64,000 nucleotides of DNA from Sphingobium sp. AP50 (GTDB lineage Bacteria > Pseudomonadota > Alphaproteobacteria > Sphingomonadales > Sphingomonadaceae): contig NZ_FNYZ01000001.1 of assembly GCF_900109095.1 (NCBI RefSeq), positions 434,001 to 498,000 of the forward strand, written 5' to 3'. Position 1 is the stretch's first letter. Each line of letters opens with the position of its first letter. The translations under genes were made by a program, and so were the position numbers. Positions 25,224 through 33,378 of this stretch are shown here, piece after piece. The notes under the pieces are model-generated. The model did not search any database. It saw nothing but the letters and a program-made list of their open reading frames with translations, and was not told where the DNA came from.

Positions 25224-25799
25224 GTGACCTGGTTGAGGGACGTAGATCGCTGGTTCATTGACGAGATACTGCCGCACCGGATCGCGTTCCGGCGGCAGGC
25301 GGCGCGACTTGTTCCCACGACCGAGGCGGAAGATCTGGTGCAGGAGGCCTATGCCCGTGCGATCAATGCGTCGCACCATCGCGAAATCGTCAATCCCCGC
25401 AGCTTCGTCCTGACCATCATCCGCAATCTGGCGCATGAGCGCCATCGTCGCGCCACCGTCGTCCGGTTCGAGCATCTGGCGGATATGGAAGCGATGGAGA
25501 TTGCCGACAGCGCGCCGGACCAGTTTGCGGTGTTATCGGGCAATATGGAGCTGGCGCGGCTGATCGCACTGATGGAGCAATTGCCGCCACAACCGCGCGC
25601 GGTGGTGAAGATGCGGCGGATCGAAGGATTATTGCCGGGTGACATAGCGGTGCGGATGGGCTTGTCAGTCTCTACCGTAGAGAAGCATCTTGCCAAAGGG
25701 CTGGCCATTCTTGCCCATGCGATGCAGGAAGCGCCGCCGCAGGAACAAGGAGCCCCGTTTTCGCGCTTATGGCAACGCCACCGACACCAGAGACAATGA
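25224..25799 (+). CDS. FecI-like ECF sigma factor
   Basis: A 191-residue ECF sigma-70 factor of the iron-starvation/FecI class. Region 2 is at about residues 10-85 (TEAEDLVQEAYARAI, NPRSFVLTIIRNLAHERHRR) and region 4 at about 110-165 (LPPQPRAVVKMRRIEGL, MGLSVSTVEKHLAKGL). The start is GTG at 25224, supported by AAGGGGGA upstream. The frame is open much further left, but that sequence is the antisense of phoD. It is coupled to a FecR-like gene and followed by a receptor with an STN domain, the layout of a surface-signalling system. The site upstream hints that phosphate rather than iron controls expression. Confidence 0.92.
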   Translation: MTWLRDVDRWFIDEILPHRIAFRRQAARLVPTTEAEDLVQEAYARAINASHHREIVNPRSFVLTIIRNLAHERHRRATVVRFEHLADMEAMEIADSAPDQFAVLSGNMELARLIALMEQLPPQPRAVVKMRRIEGLLPGDIAVRMGLSVSTVEKHLAKGLAILAHAMQEAPPQEQGAPFSRLWQRHRHQRQ

Positions 25800-26698
25800 T
25801 GGAAGAAGCCGCCGGCTGGCTGGCGGCGCTCGATGCAGGATCGGTCACGCCGCAGGCCTTCGAGCAATGGCGCGCAGCCGATCCCCGGCATGCCGTGGCC
25901 TTCGCACAGGTGGCTCATGCCTTTGAGCAGGTGGAGCGATTACGCGCGGTCGAGGAACGTCCCGCCGACCCGGCGCCTGCCCCTGCGATCAACCGGCGGG
26001 GAATGTTGCGCGCGGGCGTTCTGGCCGGTGGCGCATCGATCGCCGGCGCATTGCTGGCGGTGCGGGCCGCCGCGCGTGAACATGCGGAGACGGCGGTGGG
26101 CGAACGGCGTGCGCTGGTGCTGGATGACGGCACCCGGATCACGCTGAACACCGATAGCCGGATCAGTTGGCGGACCGATGAAAAGGGGAGCCGGGTCTGG
26201 CTGGAGCGGGGTGAGATCGGCTTGGCTGTGCCCGCCGCACCGCGCGGGCCGCTGGAGCTGGAGGCTGAGGGCGCTCGCTTCAGGTTGGGCGCTGGCCGCT
26301 TCAATGCGCGACAACAGCCCGAATCCCTCGACTTGCTGGTGCTCGAAGGCGTGGCTGACAGCATGCGGGGCGGCCAGCTGAAAAGCGGCGCGATGGCACG
26401 AGTGATCGGCAAGACGGTCGCCGTCCTTCCGGCGGACATGGTGACGCTCGACCGGGCGCGTAGCTGGAACAATGGGCAGTTGGTGTTCGAAGGCGAAAGC
26501 CTCGATTTCGTGGTGGCCGAATTCAACCGTTATCTCGATCGCAAGATCGTCATCGCTGATCCGGCGCTGTCGCGCATCCGGCTGGGCGGGCGCTTTACCA
26601 CGACTGATCCGGCTGACCTGCTGACGGCCTTGCATGCCTCCTTCGGTATCCGGTCGCAGCGCAGCGCGAATGGCGCGATTACCCTTACAGCAAGCTGA
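25796..26698 (+). CDS. FecR-like anti-sigma/sensor protein
   Basis: A 300-residue single-pass inner-membrane protein that passes the receptor's signal to the sigma factor. A cytoplasmic N-terminal domain (EEAAGWLAALDAG, DPRHAVAFAQV) is followed by a membrane segment at about residues 68-90 (after NRRGMLRAG), a periplasmic FecR domain (VGERRALVLDDGTRITLNTDSR) and a C-terminal STN-like domain (FEGESLDFVVAEFNRYLDR). The start at 25796 overlaps the sigma stop as ATGA. An in-frame ATG at 25769 lies within the sigma gene and lacks a ribosome site, but is not excluded. Confidence 0.9.
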   Translation: MMEEAAGWLAALDAGSVTPQAFEQWRAADPRHAVAFAQVAHAFEQVERLRAVEERPADPAPAPAINRRGMLRAGVLAGGASIAGALLAVRAAAREHAETAVGERRALVLDDGTRITLNTDSRISWRTDEKGSRVWLERGEIGLAVPAAPRGPLELEAEGARFRLGAGRFNARQQPESLDLLVLEGVADSMRGGQLKSGAMARVIGKTVAVLPADMVTLDRARSWNNGQLVFEGESLDFVVAEFNRYLDRKIVIADPALSRIRLGGRFTTTDPADLLTALHASFGIRSQRSANGAITLTAS

Positions 26699-26782
26699 TT
26701 AAATATTTTTGCGGGTGCGATAGCGGTCGCATCCCGCCCACCCATCCCATCCTCCGAGAGACGCTTCCATCGGAGGGCAAAG

Positions 26783-29266
26783 ATGAGTTTCCATACGGTC
26801 GCACTACCCCTGATCCTCGCCGCGGCACCCGCCAGCGCCACGAGCGATCAGGCCATCGCATTCAACATTCCCGCGCAGAATATGGCGACGTCGCTGAACG
26901 AGTTCGGTCGTCAGGCCGGCGTCCAGATGGTCTTCCCCTATGATGCCATTGCCGGTCGCCGCTCGGTCACGCTCAAGGGGCGTTTTTCCCGCGCCGATGC
27001 GCTGCGTCGTCTGATCGCCGGGCGTGGCATGGCCATTTCCTATGAAGGCGCGACGATGATCTCGCTCGCCGTAGAAAAGGCGCCGACCGAATTATCGGCT
27101 GCCGAAGCGGGCGCAGGAGTCGCAGGCGGCGGTGACATCATCGTCACCGCGCAGAAGCGGGCCGAAGACCTGTCGAAGGTGCCGCAGGCGATCACCGTTG
27201 TTTCGGGCGAGGAAGCGGCCGAACGCAAGATCACCGACTTTTCCAGTCTGGTCGATGAAGTTCCGGGCCTGTCGATCAACTACAGCACTGGTGGCGAAAG
27301 CTATGGCCTGCTGACCATTCGCGGGATCGGCGGCGCGGACGATTACAAGCCCAATGGCAGCCCGTCGGTCGCGCTGCATGTCGATGGTGTCTATCAGAGT
27401 TCCAACGCTTATCTGGGCATGCCGCTGTTCGATCTGGAGCGGATCGAAGTACTGCGCGGGCCGCAGGGTACGCTTTATGGTCGCAACACCACGGCGGGCG
27501 TCGTCAATGCCATTACGCGCGGCGGCAGCGACAAGTTCGAAGGCTATGCCGATGTGCGCTATGGCAGTTATGACAGCCTGCGCGCCGAAGCCGCGATTGG
27601 CGGGCCGGTCAGCGACAATATGCGCGTGCGACTGGCGGTGATGACCGATCAGGGCGGCGGCTTCATGAACGGCAAGGGCGCGGGCGATCTGGCTGGCGCG
27701 CAATTGAGCGTCGGTGGCGTCGTGCAGACGCAGGTGCCCGCGATCAACGATCCGGGCGCGCGCAAGGGCTTTGGCGACAAGGATCTGTTCGCCGCGCGCG
27801 GTACGGTCGACATCGATTTCGGGCCGGATACCAGCCTGACACTGAAGGCCTTTGCCAGCCGCGACCGGGGCGATGCCCGCCAGTATGACCGGATCAGCGC
27901 GGCGGAGGATAGCAGCGTCCTGAATGCCGGCGAGGATGATGATCCCTACAGCTTCTATTCGCGCGCCTATTTTCAGCAGCGGATCGACATCAAGGGCGCG
28001 TCGGCGCAATTTTCGCACCTGCTGAACGATGCCACCCGCTTCGACATGGTGGCCGGCTGGCAGTCGAGCCAGCGCAATATCGGTGGCAATGGCGACGGCA
28101 CGCCCTACCCCCAATATGAATATCTGTTCGATGAGGATCTGAGCCAGGCGTCGCTCGAAATGCGTGTGCGCAACGAGCAGCAGGGCCGCTTCAACTGGTT
28201 GATCGGTGGCTTCTACATGAGCGACAAGATCGACTATCAGAGCCAGTGGACCAGTTGGGCCGCGCGCACCATCTATCACAACATCCATAATCAGCGCCGC
28301 CGCAGCGCCGCGCTGTTCGGTCAGGCCGATTATGAACTGCTGCCCAAGGTCAAGCTGACGCTGGGCCTGCGCTACACCAAGGATGATGTGGATTCGCAGG
28401 GCCGCAATGTCGATGACGACCCCTGGGGCATTTCCAACTATGCCACCTTCTTTGCGACGACGCCCAATTTCCAGTGGGACAAGCAGTTCAAGGATGACAA
28501 TCTGTCCGGTCGCGGGGCGGCGCAATGGTTCATCACGGATGATCTGAACGTCTTCGCTTCGGTTGCGCGCGGTTATCGGTCGGGTGGTTTTGACGGCACG
28601 TCGATCATGACGCTGGCGGAGACGGAGCCGTTTCAGTCGGAAACCGTCTGGGCCTATGAAGCGGGCGTGCGCTATTATAAGGGACCGATCCGCCTCTCAC
28701 TCGACGCTTTTGCCAATGATTTCGACAATCTTCAGGCGACGACGCGGCTCGACAATGACACCAATGGCCGCACCAATGTCGGCAAGGCCAAGACGCGCGG
28801 TTTCGAAGGCGCGCTGGACGTCAACCTGCTGAACAGCGGCGGGCACAAGCTCGATTTCGATGCGTCCGGCACCTATCTCTATTCGGAGATTACCGAGTTC
28901 AATTCCAACCGCATTGCGGACGTGACTGCCACCGTTGGCGACCCGCTGCCCGGCGCGCCGAAATGGACTGGCCGGGTCGGCTTCGTCCACAGCTATAGCT
29001 TCGGCGATGGCTGGGTGCTCAAGAGCCGGGCCAACATCTTCCATCATGGCAAGGAATCGAACCGTTTGAACGCGGTCGTCGGCAATACGTCGCCCGCCTA
29101 CACGCTGCTCAACGCCCGGATCGAACTGGAATCGCCGCATGGCTGGTCGGTCTATGCGATGGGTCGCAACATCACCGATGAAGTCTATTATCCCGAAATG
29201 AACGGCGCATCGCGCATGGTTGGTGCGCCCGCCACCTATGCGGTGGGCGTTCGCATGACCTTCTGA
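26783..29266 (+). CDS. FecA-like TonB-dependent transducer with STN domain
   Basis: An 827-residue outer-membrane receptor. After the signal peptide (MSFHTVALPLILAAAPASA) comes an STN signalling domain (about residues 24-95: FNIPAQNMATSLNEFGRQAG, GRFSRADALRRLI), which talks to FecR. The plug follows (DIIVTAQKRAEDLSKVPQAI, IEVLRGPQGTLYGRN), then the barrel ending VRMTF. With the sigma factor and FecR upstream it forms a complete cell-surface signalling unit. The substrate is unknown. The divergent PHO-box-like sites and phoD next door favour a phosphorus-containing ligand over a siderophore (inference). Confidence 0.93.
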   Translation: MSFHTVALPLILAAAPASATSDQAIAFNIPAQNMATSLNEFGRQAGVQMVFPYDAIAGRRSVTLKGRFSRADALRRLIAGRGMAISYEGATMISLAVEKAPTELSAAEAGAGVAGGGDIIVTAQKRAEDLSKVPQAITVVSGEEAAERKITDFSSLVDEVPGLSINYSTGGESYGLLTIRGIGGADDYKPNGSPSVALHVDGVYQSSNAYLGMPLFDLERIEVLRGPQGTLYGRNTTAGVVNAITRGGSDKFEGYADVRYGSYDSLRAEAAIGGPVSDNMRVRLAVMTDQGGGFMNGKGAGDLAGAQLSVGGVVQTQVPAINDPGARKGFGDKDLFAARGTVDIDFGPDTSLTLKAFASRDRGDARQYDRISAAEDSSVLNAGEDDDPYSFYSRAYFQQRIDIKGASAQFSHLLNDATRFDMVAGWQSSQRNIGGNGDGTPYPQYEYLFDEDLSQASLEMRVRNEQQGRFNWLIGGFYMSDKIDYQSQWTSWAARTIYHNIHNQRRRSAALFGQADYELLPKVKLTLGLRYTKDDVDSQGRNVDDDPWGISNYATFFATTPNFQWDKQFKDDNLSGRGAAQWFITDDLNVFASVARGYRSGGFDGTSIMTLAETEPFQSETVWAYEAGVRYYKGPIRLSLDAFANDFDNLQATTRLDNDTNGRTNVGKAKTRGFEGALDVNLLNSGGHKLDFDASGTYLYSEITEFNSNRIADVTATVGDPLPGAPKWTGRVGFVHSYSFGDGWVLKSRANIFHHGKESNRLNAVVGNTSPAYTLLNARIELESPHGWSVYAMGRNITDEVYYPEMNGASRMVGAPATYAVGVRMTF

Positions 29267-29322
29267 AAACCGGCCGAAAGCGAGCCTTTTACGATTGAGG
29301 CCTGCCTTCGGGTCGCCCGGAG

Positions 29323-29358
29323 AGGTGCCATCTGCCAGTTCTCTGGCGGATGGCACCT
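29323..29358 (+). terminator. Strong hairpin downstream of the STN receptor
   Basis: Sixteen-base arms at 29323-29338 and 29343-29358 pair with a single G-U type mismatch around a four-base loop TTCT, starting 57 bases after the receptor stop. No T-run follows, so it may be a transcript-stabilising hairpin or a Rho-assisted stop rather than a classic terminator. The rest of 29267-29507 shows nothing gene-like. Confidence 0.5.
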
Positions 29359-29507
29359 ACAAGTTGTGCGACATCAAAAAAGCGGACGGTCAGCACTTGA
29401 GAATAAAAAATTTGATACTGAACGACTGGACTGGGCCGGAGGCGAGCATTTAGCCACTTCTCCAAAGTGCTCCTTTCCTGTTCGTGGTGTCTCAACGCAA
29501 AAGTCGC

Positions 29508-30205
29508 TCACCATTTGAAGCAGTGTTCACGATGCCATGCTAGAAAATGTGGATGAGGCCGGTCTGCCGATCGTCCGGGAAGCAAAGCGCGTTTGCTTCG
29601 GTTGATAACGGCATGAATGCCGTCAGGATCGTTCGCTTGTCGTGAACAAGTATCTCCAGTTCGTCGCTCAGACTGATCAAGCCGCGATCGAACATCCAAT
29701 GGGCTGTGCCGGACAGGGCAAGCCCGTTGTTGATTGTATCCGGTCCATTGGCTTCGACCGGTCGGATATGCGCGGCCTGAACTTCAGCCCTGCCGCCGCC
29801 ATTTATGAGTTTCAGGCCGGTGATCGCACATCGCTCGTCATAAGCTCTCAGCACCAATCTTCGAAACACGCGGTTTCGAACGATGCGGGATGAAAAATGA
29901 TCGATCCGGGTTCGCTCTTCGTCCTGAAAAATGAAGGGTTCACGCACATCGCGCAGCATGGCTGGCTCCTCTACGATCGTTTCGCGCGGCAGAATCGGTG
30001 TCGCCTCAGCCAAGCCGACCGAGATGATCCGGTTGAAATCGGCAGCCGAAATTTCTCTCACGGCTGACTGCGCTCGTCCGGAGATTCGCCCGGCATCGTT
30101 CAGGACGCCACGTTCTACCGGTCCTTCTGCGCCACTGAATGGAACCGGGTTGATGAACTCGAGATACGTGCCAGGCTCGTGCTTCGCCATTCTCTCGGGA
30201 TACAC
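29508..30205 (-). pseudogene. Degenerate HNH endonuclease gene
   Basis: The open part (29540-30205) encodes an HNH core: RAYDERCAITG, then AAHIRPVEANGPDTINNGLALSGTAHWMFDRG, the pattern of a family of bacterial HNH proteins usually near 300 residues. Two things are wrong. The N-terminal ~70-80 residues expected of the family are missing, and the frame begins just downstream of tRNA-Val. Near the end it stops after GLIHIF, while the expected ending RPHPHFLAWHREH continues in the next frame to 29508, so one base has been lost or gained around 29550-29570. A truncated and frameshifted relic is the simplest reading. The in-frame ATGs at 30205 and 30190 are probably not authentic starts. Confidence 0.7.
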
Positions 30206-30256
30206 GGCGGATACACAGAGCTGAGCTTTTCATCGGCACATCCCTGCGATATGGCC

Positions 30257-30278
30257 AAAAACCGCGCTTTTCCGCGGG
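30257..30278 (-). terminator. Intrinsic terminator of tRNA-Val
   Basis: On the minus strand CCGCG-N6-CGCGG is followed directly by five T. It lies six bases after the encoded CCA of the tRNA, so it should end the tRNA transcript before the HNH relic. Confidence 0.8.
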
Positions 30279-30283
30279 TTTTA

Positions 30284-30359
30284 TGGTGGGCGATGACGGG
30301 CTCGAACCGCCGACATTCTCGGTGTAAACGAGACGCTCTACCAACTGAGCTAATCGCCC
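30284..30359 (-). tRNA. tRNA-Val (anticodon TAC)
   Basis: The minus strand folds as a cloverleaf with acceptor GGGCGAT/ATCGCCC, D-arm GCTCAGTTGGTAGAGC, anticodon stem TCTCG/CGAGA around TTTACAC (anticodon TAC), and T-loop TTCGAGC. The CCA end is encoded, giving 76 bases. It is followed by an intrinsic terminator. tRNA 3' ends are common integration sites, and the truncated HNH gene alongside may mark an old event. Confidence 0.96.
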
Positions 30360-30414
30360 CCTGTTCGGGAAGCGCCTATCTAGGCGAAAAAGCGCGGCGG
30401 TCAAGCGCTGAGCA

Positions 30415-31431
30415 TCAATTGCTGAGGAAACGGCGGCTGGCGCCGAACCAGCGGGCGAGGGAGTCAGCGGCATCCTGTGCCAGGGCGATGAAGACGCGAC
30501 GGCCGTCGAGGGGATCGGCCTGCCGTTCGACCAGCCCCTTGTCGGTCAGGGTGCGTATCCAGCGCAGTGCCGTGGTCGGCGGCACAGCGGCGGCGATGCA
30601 CAGGCTGGAGACGGACACCCGTTCCTGTTCCAGTCGGGCGGCGAACAAGTCGAGCAGCATATCCCAGGCCGGATCGGCAAACAGGTCGCCGGGCAGGAAA
30701 TCGGCGCGGATGCGGCGGGCGCGCAGCATGTCGCGAATCTGCGCGGCGGAGACGGTGGGGGCGGATTTTTCGGCCGGCGTCGTTTGCGGAACGGTGCCGA
30801 TCGGGGAAAGCACCGGCATGCCGATATAGTCGCTCGGCCGGTCCGCCATGCGCGGGCCAAGGTCAAAGCCGGGCACGGCGCTAAGGTGGCTGCGCTGGGT
30901 CAGGACATCGATGGTGCGGGCGAGGCGGGCGACTTCCTCGCTCAATTGTTGCAGCCGGATGCTGTCCCGGTCGCCTTCATGCACGCGGCCGATTACGGGG
31001 CGCTGTTGGCGTGCGGTGACCAGGGCGGCCGCCAGTTCGGTGCGATCAGGGTCGCAGAGCAGCTGCGAATAGGGGCTGCGCAGGCAGGCGAAAGCGAGTT
31101 CGACCGTTTCCCACCCCGTGACCAATATGACGGCCATGCCGGTGTGGATCGCCTGGGTTTCGATCTGGACCAGCAACTGCTCCAGCATCGGCATGGCGGC
31201 GGGGCAGAAGAGCAGCAGCGTATCGCACTGGCTCTGCGCATCCAGCCGGGCCATGGCGTCGGCCAGCGGGGTGACGCCCAGCAATCGCAGGCCGGCCGCC
31301 TGCGCTACAGGCTCCAGGGCGTCGCGATCGATCCGGTCGGCCAGCACGAGCAGGCTGCTGCGCGCATCGGGCGCGGCAACCGGATCGGCCTGACCGCCGG
31401 CGGGGAGGGCGTAGGAAAAATCTTCCATCAT
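30415..31431 (-). CDS. Winged-helix (MarR-like) regulator with response-regulator-like N-terminus
   Basis: A 338-residue cytoplasmic protein. The C-terminal ~100 residues form a winged helix-turn-helix of MarR type: WDMLLDLFAARLEQERVSVSSLCIAAAVPPTTALRWIRTLTDKGLVER, then the wing DPLDGRRVFIAL. The N-terminal ~140 residues (LLVLADRIDRDALEPVAQAAG, AVILVTGWETVELAFACLRSP) resemble a degenerate receiver-like alpha/beta fold. The middle contains a short coiled segment (RLQQLSEEVARLARTIDVLTQ). A similar architecture recurs in sphingomonads as an uncharacterised regulator. The target genes and signal are unknown. It is followed by the tRNA-Val gene on the same strand. Confidence 0.75.
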   Translation of the reverse strand: MMEDFSYALPAGGQADPVAAPDARSSLLVLADRIDRDALEPVAQAAGLRLLGVTPLADAMARLDAQSQCDTLLLFCPAAMPMLEQLLVQIETQAIHTGMAVILVTGWETVELAFACLRSPYSQLLCDPDRTELAAALVTARQQRPVIGRVHEGDRDSIRLQQLSEEVARLARTIDVLTQRSHLSAVPGFDLGPRMADRPSDYIGMPVLSPIGTVPQTTPAEKSAPTVSAAQIRDMLRARRIRADFLPGDLFADPAWDMLLDLFAARLEQERVSVSSLCIAAAVPPTTALRWIRTLTDKGLVERQADPLDGRRVFIALAQDAADSLARWFGASRRFLSN

Positions 31432-31638
31432 GATCCGAATCCCGTTCTATCTTCGTTCCCGAGACTAAAGCAAGAACGGATCGGATCAGCCCGATAAAGG
31501 GCCGTTATGAAGATAAACTGGACCGGAAGGCGGGATTTGGCCGGATGAGGCGGTGGCTGGCGCTCATTTCCCTCCACCTTGCCACCATATTGGCGGCAGG
31601 GCAGAGGAAATTTCCTGTCGTTCCGTAGGGATCGGGCG

Positions 31639-31661
31639 GATCACTCCATTATGGAGTGATC
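31639..31661. repeat. Perfect 23-bp palindrome downstream of the transaminase gene
   Basis: GATCACTCCAT (31639-31649) and ATGGAGTGATC (31651-31661) are perfect inverted arms around a single base. It ends five bases after the 3' end of the transaminase gene. No T-run follows on either strand. It could be a dimeric protein-binding site or a cruciform-type terminator. The rest of 31432-31665 is otherwise unremarkable. Confidence 0.55.
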
Positions 31662-31665
31662 TCCC

Positions 31666-32517
31666 TCAAACCGCCGTGGCGCGGGCGAAGTCGATATAGA
31701 GGGCGCGCAGGCGGGTGGCGACCGGGCCGGGCGTGCCGTCGCCAACCGGCTGGCCGTCGATCCGGACGATCGGCAGGCAGAAGGTCGATGCGCTGGTCAT
31801 GAAGGCTTCTTTCGCGGCGAGCGCTTCGGCGATGGTGAAGGGGCGGCGGATGACCGCGATGCCGCTTTCCTCCGCCAGCGCGGTGAGCGCCGCGCCGGTG
31901 CAGCCTGCCAGCACCGACTGGCTGTAGGGGCGGGTGACGATGCCTTCGTCGGCGACGATGAAGGCGGTGGAGGAGGCGCCTTCGGTAACGAAGCCGTCCT
32001 CGATCATCCAGGCTTCCTGCGCGCCGGCATCCTTGGCGACCTGCTTGGCGATCGCCTGGGCGAGCAGGCCAACGCTCTTGATGTCGCGCCGCGCCCAGCG
32101 CTGGTCGGGCATGGTAGCGACTGCGATGCCGGTGCTGGCGGCGGGCATGTCGATGAAATTCTTTTCCTGCACGAACATGAACAGGGTCGGTTGCAGGCCG
32201 GCGGGGGCGATGAAGTCGCGGGTCGTGTCGGCGCCGCGGGTGATCTGGAGATAAACCAGCCCCTGCGACAGATCGTTGCGGGCGACCAGTTCCTTCTGCG
32301 CGGCCTCTATCGCGTCCAGCGACATCGGCAGGCTGATGCCGATCGCGGCGGTGGAGCGTTCCAGCCGGGCGAGATGGCTGGCGCTGTCGATCAGCCGCCC
32401 TTCGATTACGGCGGCGACTTCGTAAATACCGTCGGCGAACAGGAAGCCGCGATCGAGCGGGGAAATGCGGACTTCGTCCAGCGGCAAAAAGCTGCCGTTC
32501 AGATAGGCGACGGACAT
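31666..32517 (-). CDS. dat: D-amino-acid transaminase (class IV PLP aminotransferase)
   Basis: A 283-residue PLP-dependent fold-type IV aminotransferase. The N-terminal block YLNGSFLPLDEVRISPLDRGFLFADGIYE, the catalytic lysine in RRDIKSVGLL (near residue 146), EAWMIEDGFVTEGASSTAF (cofactor phosphate region) and MTSASTFCLPI match D-alanine/D-amino-acid transaminases better than branched-chain or aminodeoxychorismate enzymes. It interconverts D-alanine or other D-amino acids with 2-oxo acids, with links to peptidoglycan precursor supply. It appears to be a single gene. Confidence 0.88.
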   Translation of the reverse strand: MSVAYLNGSFLPLDEVRISPLDRGFLFADGIYEVAAVIEGRLIDSASHLARLERSTAAIGISLPMSLDAIEAAQKELVARNDLSQGLVYLQITRGADTTRDFIAPAGLQPTLFMFVQEKNFIDMPAASTGIAVATMPDQRWARRDIKSVGLLAQAIAKQVAKDAGAQEAWMIEDGFVTEGASSTAFIVADEGIVTRPYSQSVLAGCTGAALTALAEESGIAVIRRPFTIAEALAAKEAFMTSASTFCLPIVRIDGQPVGDGTPGPVATRLRALYIDFARATAV

Positions 32518-32784
32518 GGGAAAAGGGCGATCCTTATCGATGGGCGTTGCCGGATGCCTTTGCCGCTCGCGGGGGCGGGGTCAAGCGGGCCGCAGGGTGA
32601 TAGGGGGCGCAACTTTTGGAATGGGGGCGGGCGGGAATAGGATTTCCGATGCTTAACTTCGCATATTTCCCATGGATCGTGACATTTTATTATGTGGCGC
32701 TGATCCTATCGGAAAGTCCGGTGGGGTGGACGATCGGTCATTTTCTGACAGGAACAGGCGGAGTAGGACAGCGTGCCTGCGTGT
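32518..32784. other. Intergenic region without supported genes
   Basis: This 267-bp stretch lies between the transaminase start and the antitoxin gene 3' end. No reading frame here has plausible protein composition, and no repeat or structured element was seen. It should contain the transaminase promoter. Confidence 0.5.
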
Positions 32785-33117
32785 TCAGGCCGCGTCCTTG
32801 GTATCGAGTTCGCCGATACCGGTCAGGATGAAGGCGCCGGTTTCGGGCAGTTCGACGCGCAGTTCCAGCTTGCCGCCGGCAGCTTCCACGAAACGGCGCA
32901 GCGTGGACAGATAGAGATCGGTCTGGCGCTCGATCTTGAGGACCGAGGGTTGCTTGATGCCCAGGCTCTGGGCGATCTGTTCCTGACTGCGTTGCGCCAG
33001 CTTCCGCAGCGCCTTCAACCCTTCGATCTCGGCATGCATCTCCGCCGCGCGGGCGCGGATGCGATCCTGCCGTTCCTGGGGGAGGGAAGCCATGACCTCC
33101 TCATGCGTGCGACCCAT
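32785..33117 (-). CDS. XRE-family antitoxin (HigA-like)
   Basis: A 110-residue helix-turn-helix protein (about residues 40-75: LRKLAQRSQEQIAQSLGIKQPSVLKIERQTD). Then comes LSTLRRFVEAAGGKLELRVELPE, the C-terminal pattern of antitoxins paired with RelE/HigB-type toxins. The start at 33117 is fixed by AAAGGA upstream and by lying four bases after the stop of the toxin remnant. In such pairs the toxin gene comes first, as here. Because the toxin gene is internally deleted, this antitoxin appears to be orphaned or retained as a repressor. Confidence 0.85.
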   Translation of the reverse strand: MGRTHEEVMASLPQERQDRIRARAAEMHAEIEGLKALRKLAQRSQEQIAQSLGIKQPSVLKIERQTDLYLSTLRRFVEAAGGKLELRVELPETGAFILTGIGELDTKDAA

Positions 33118-33121
33118 CTGC

Positions 33122-33286
33122 TTATCCTTTCTCACTTTCCAGATGCTCGGTGAAGCGAGCATCAGCCTTGCTGATCAATGACTTGTAGAAACGCTTTTGC
33201 GCCACGTCTGCCTTGTCTCCGGCAACGAGGATGATCGCCTGTCGCTTGGGATCGAAGGCGTCGTGATAGAGAACCGTCCATGGCAT
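33122..33286 (-). pseudogene. Internally deleted RelE/HigB-type toxin
   Basis: A 54-codon frame starts MPWTVLYHDAF and continues straight into DPKRQAIILVAGDK, KRFYKSLISKADARFTEHLE. In the toxin family, HDAF near the N-terminus is normally followed by ~60 residues (with the DTL-GS and MKELRF blocks) before AFDP-RQAILLVAGDK. Here the two AF sites are fused in frame, which suggests a deletion between short GCCTTCGA-like repeats. The antitoxin gene follows four bases later. A 54-residue product lacking the toxin core is very unlikely to act as an RNase. Confidence 0.75.
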
Positions 33287-33378
33287 GAGCAGGTATATAG
33301 CTTAAGGGCTATGCAGTGGCCATAGGTTGCAGGCTATTGTTTATTACAGTCTTTTGCCGCTTCGAATAATGTTTTTGA

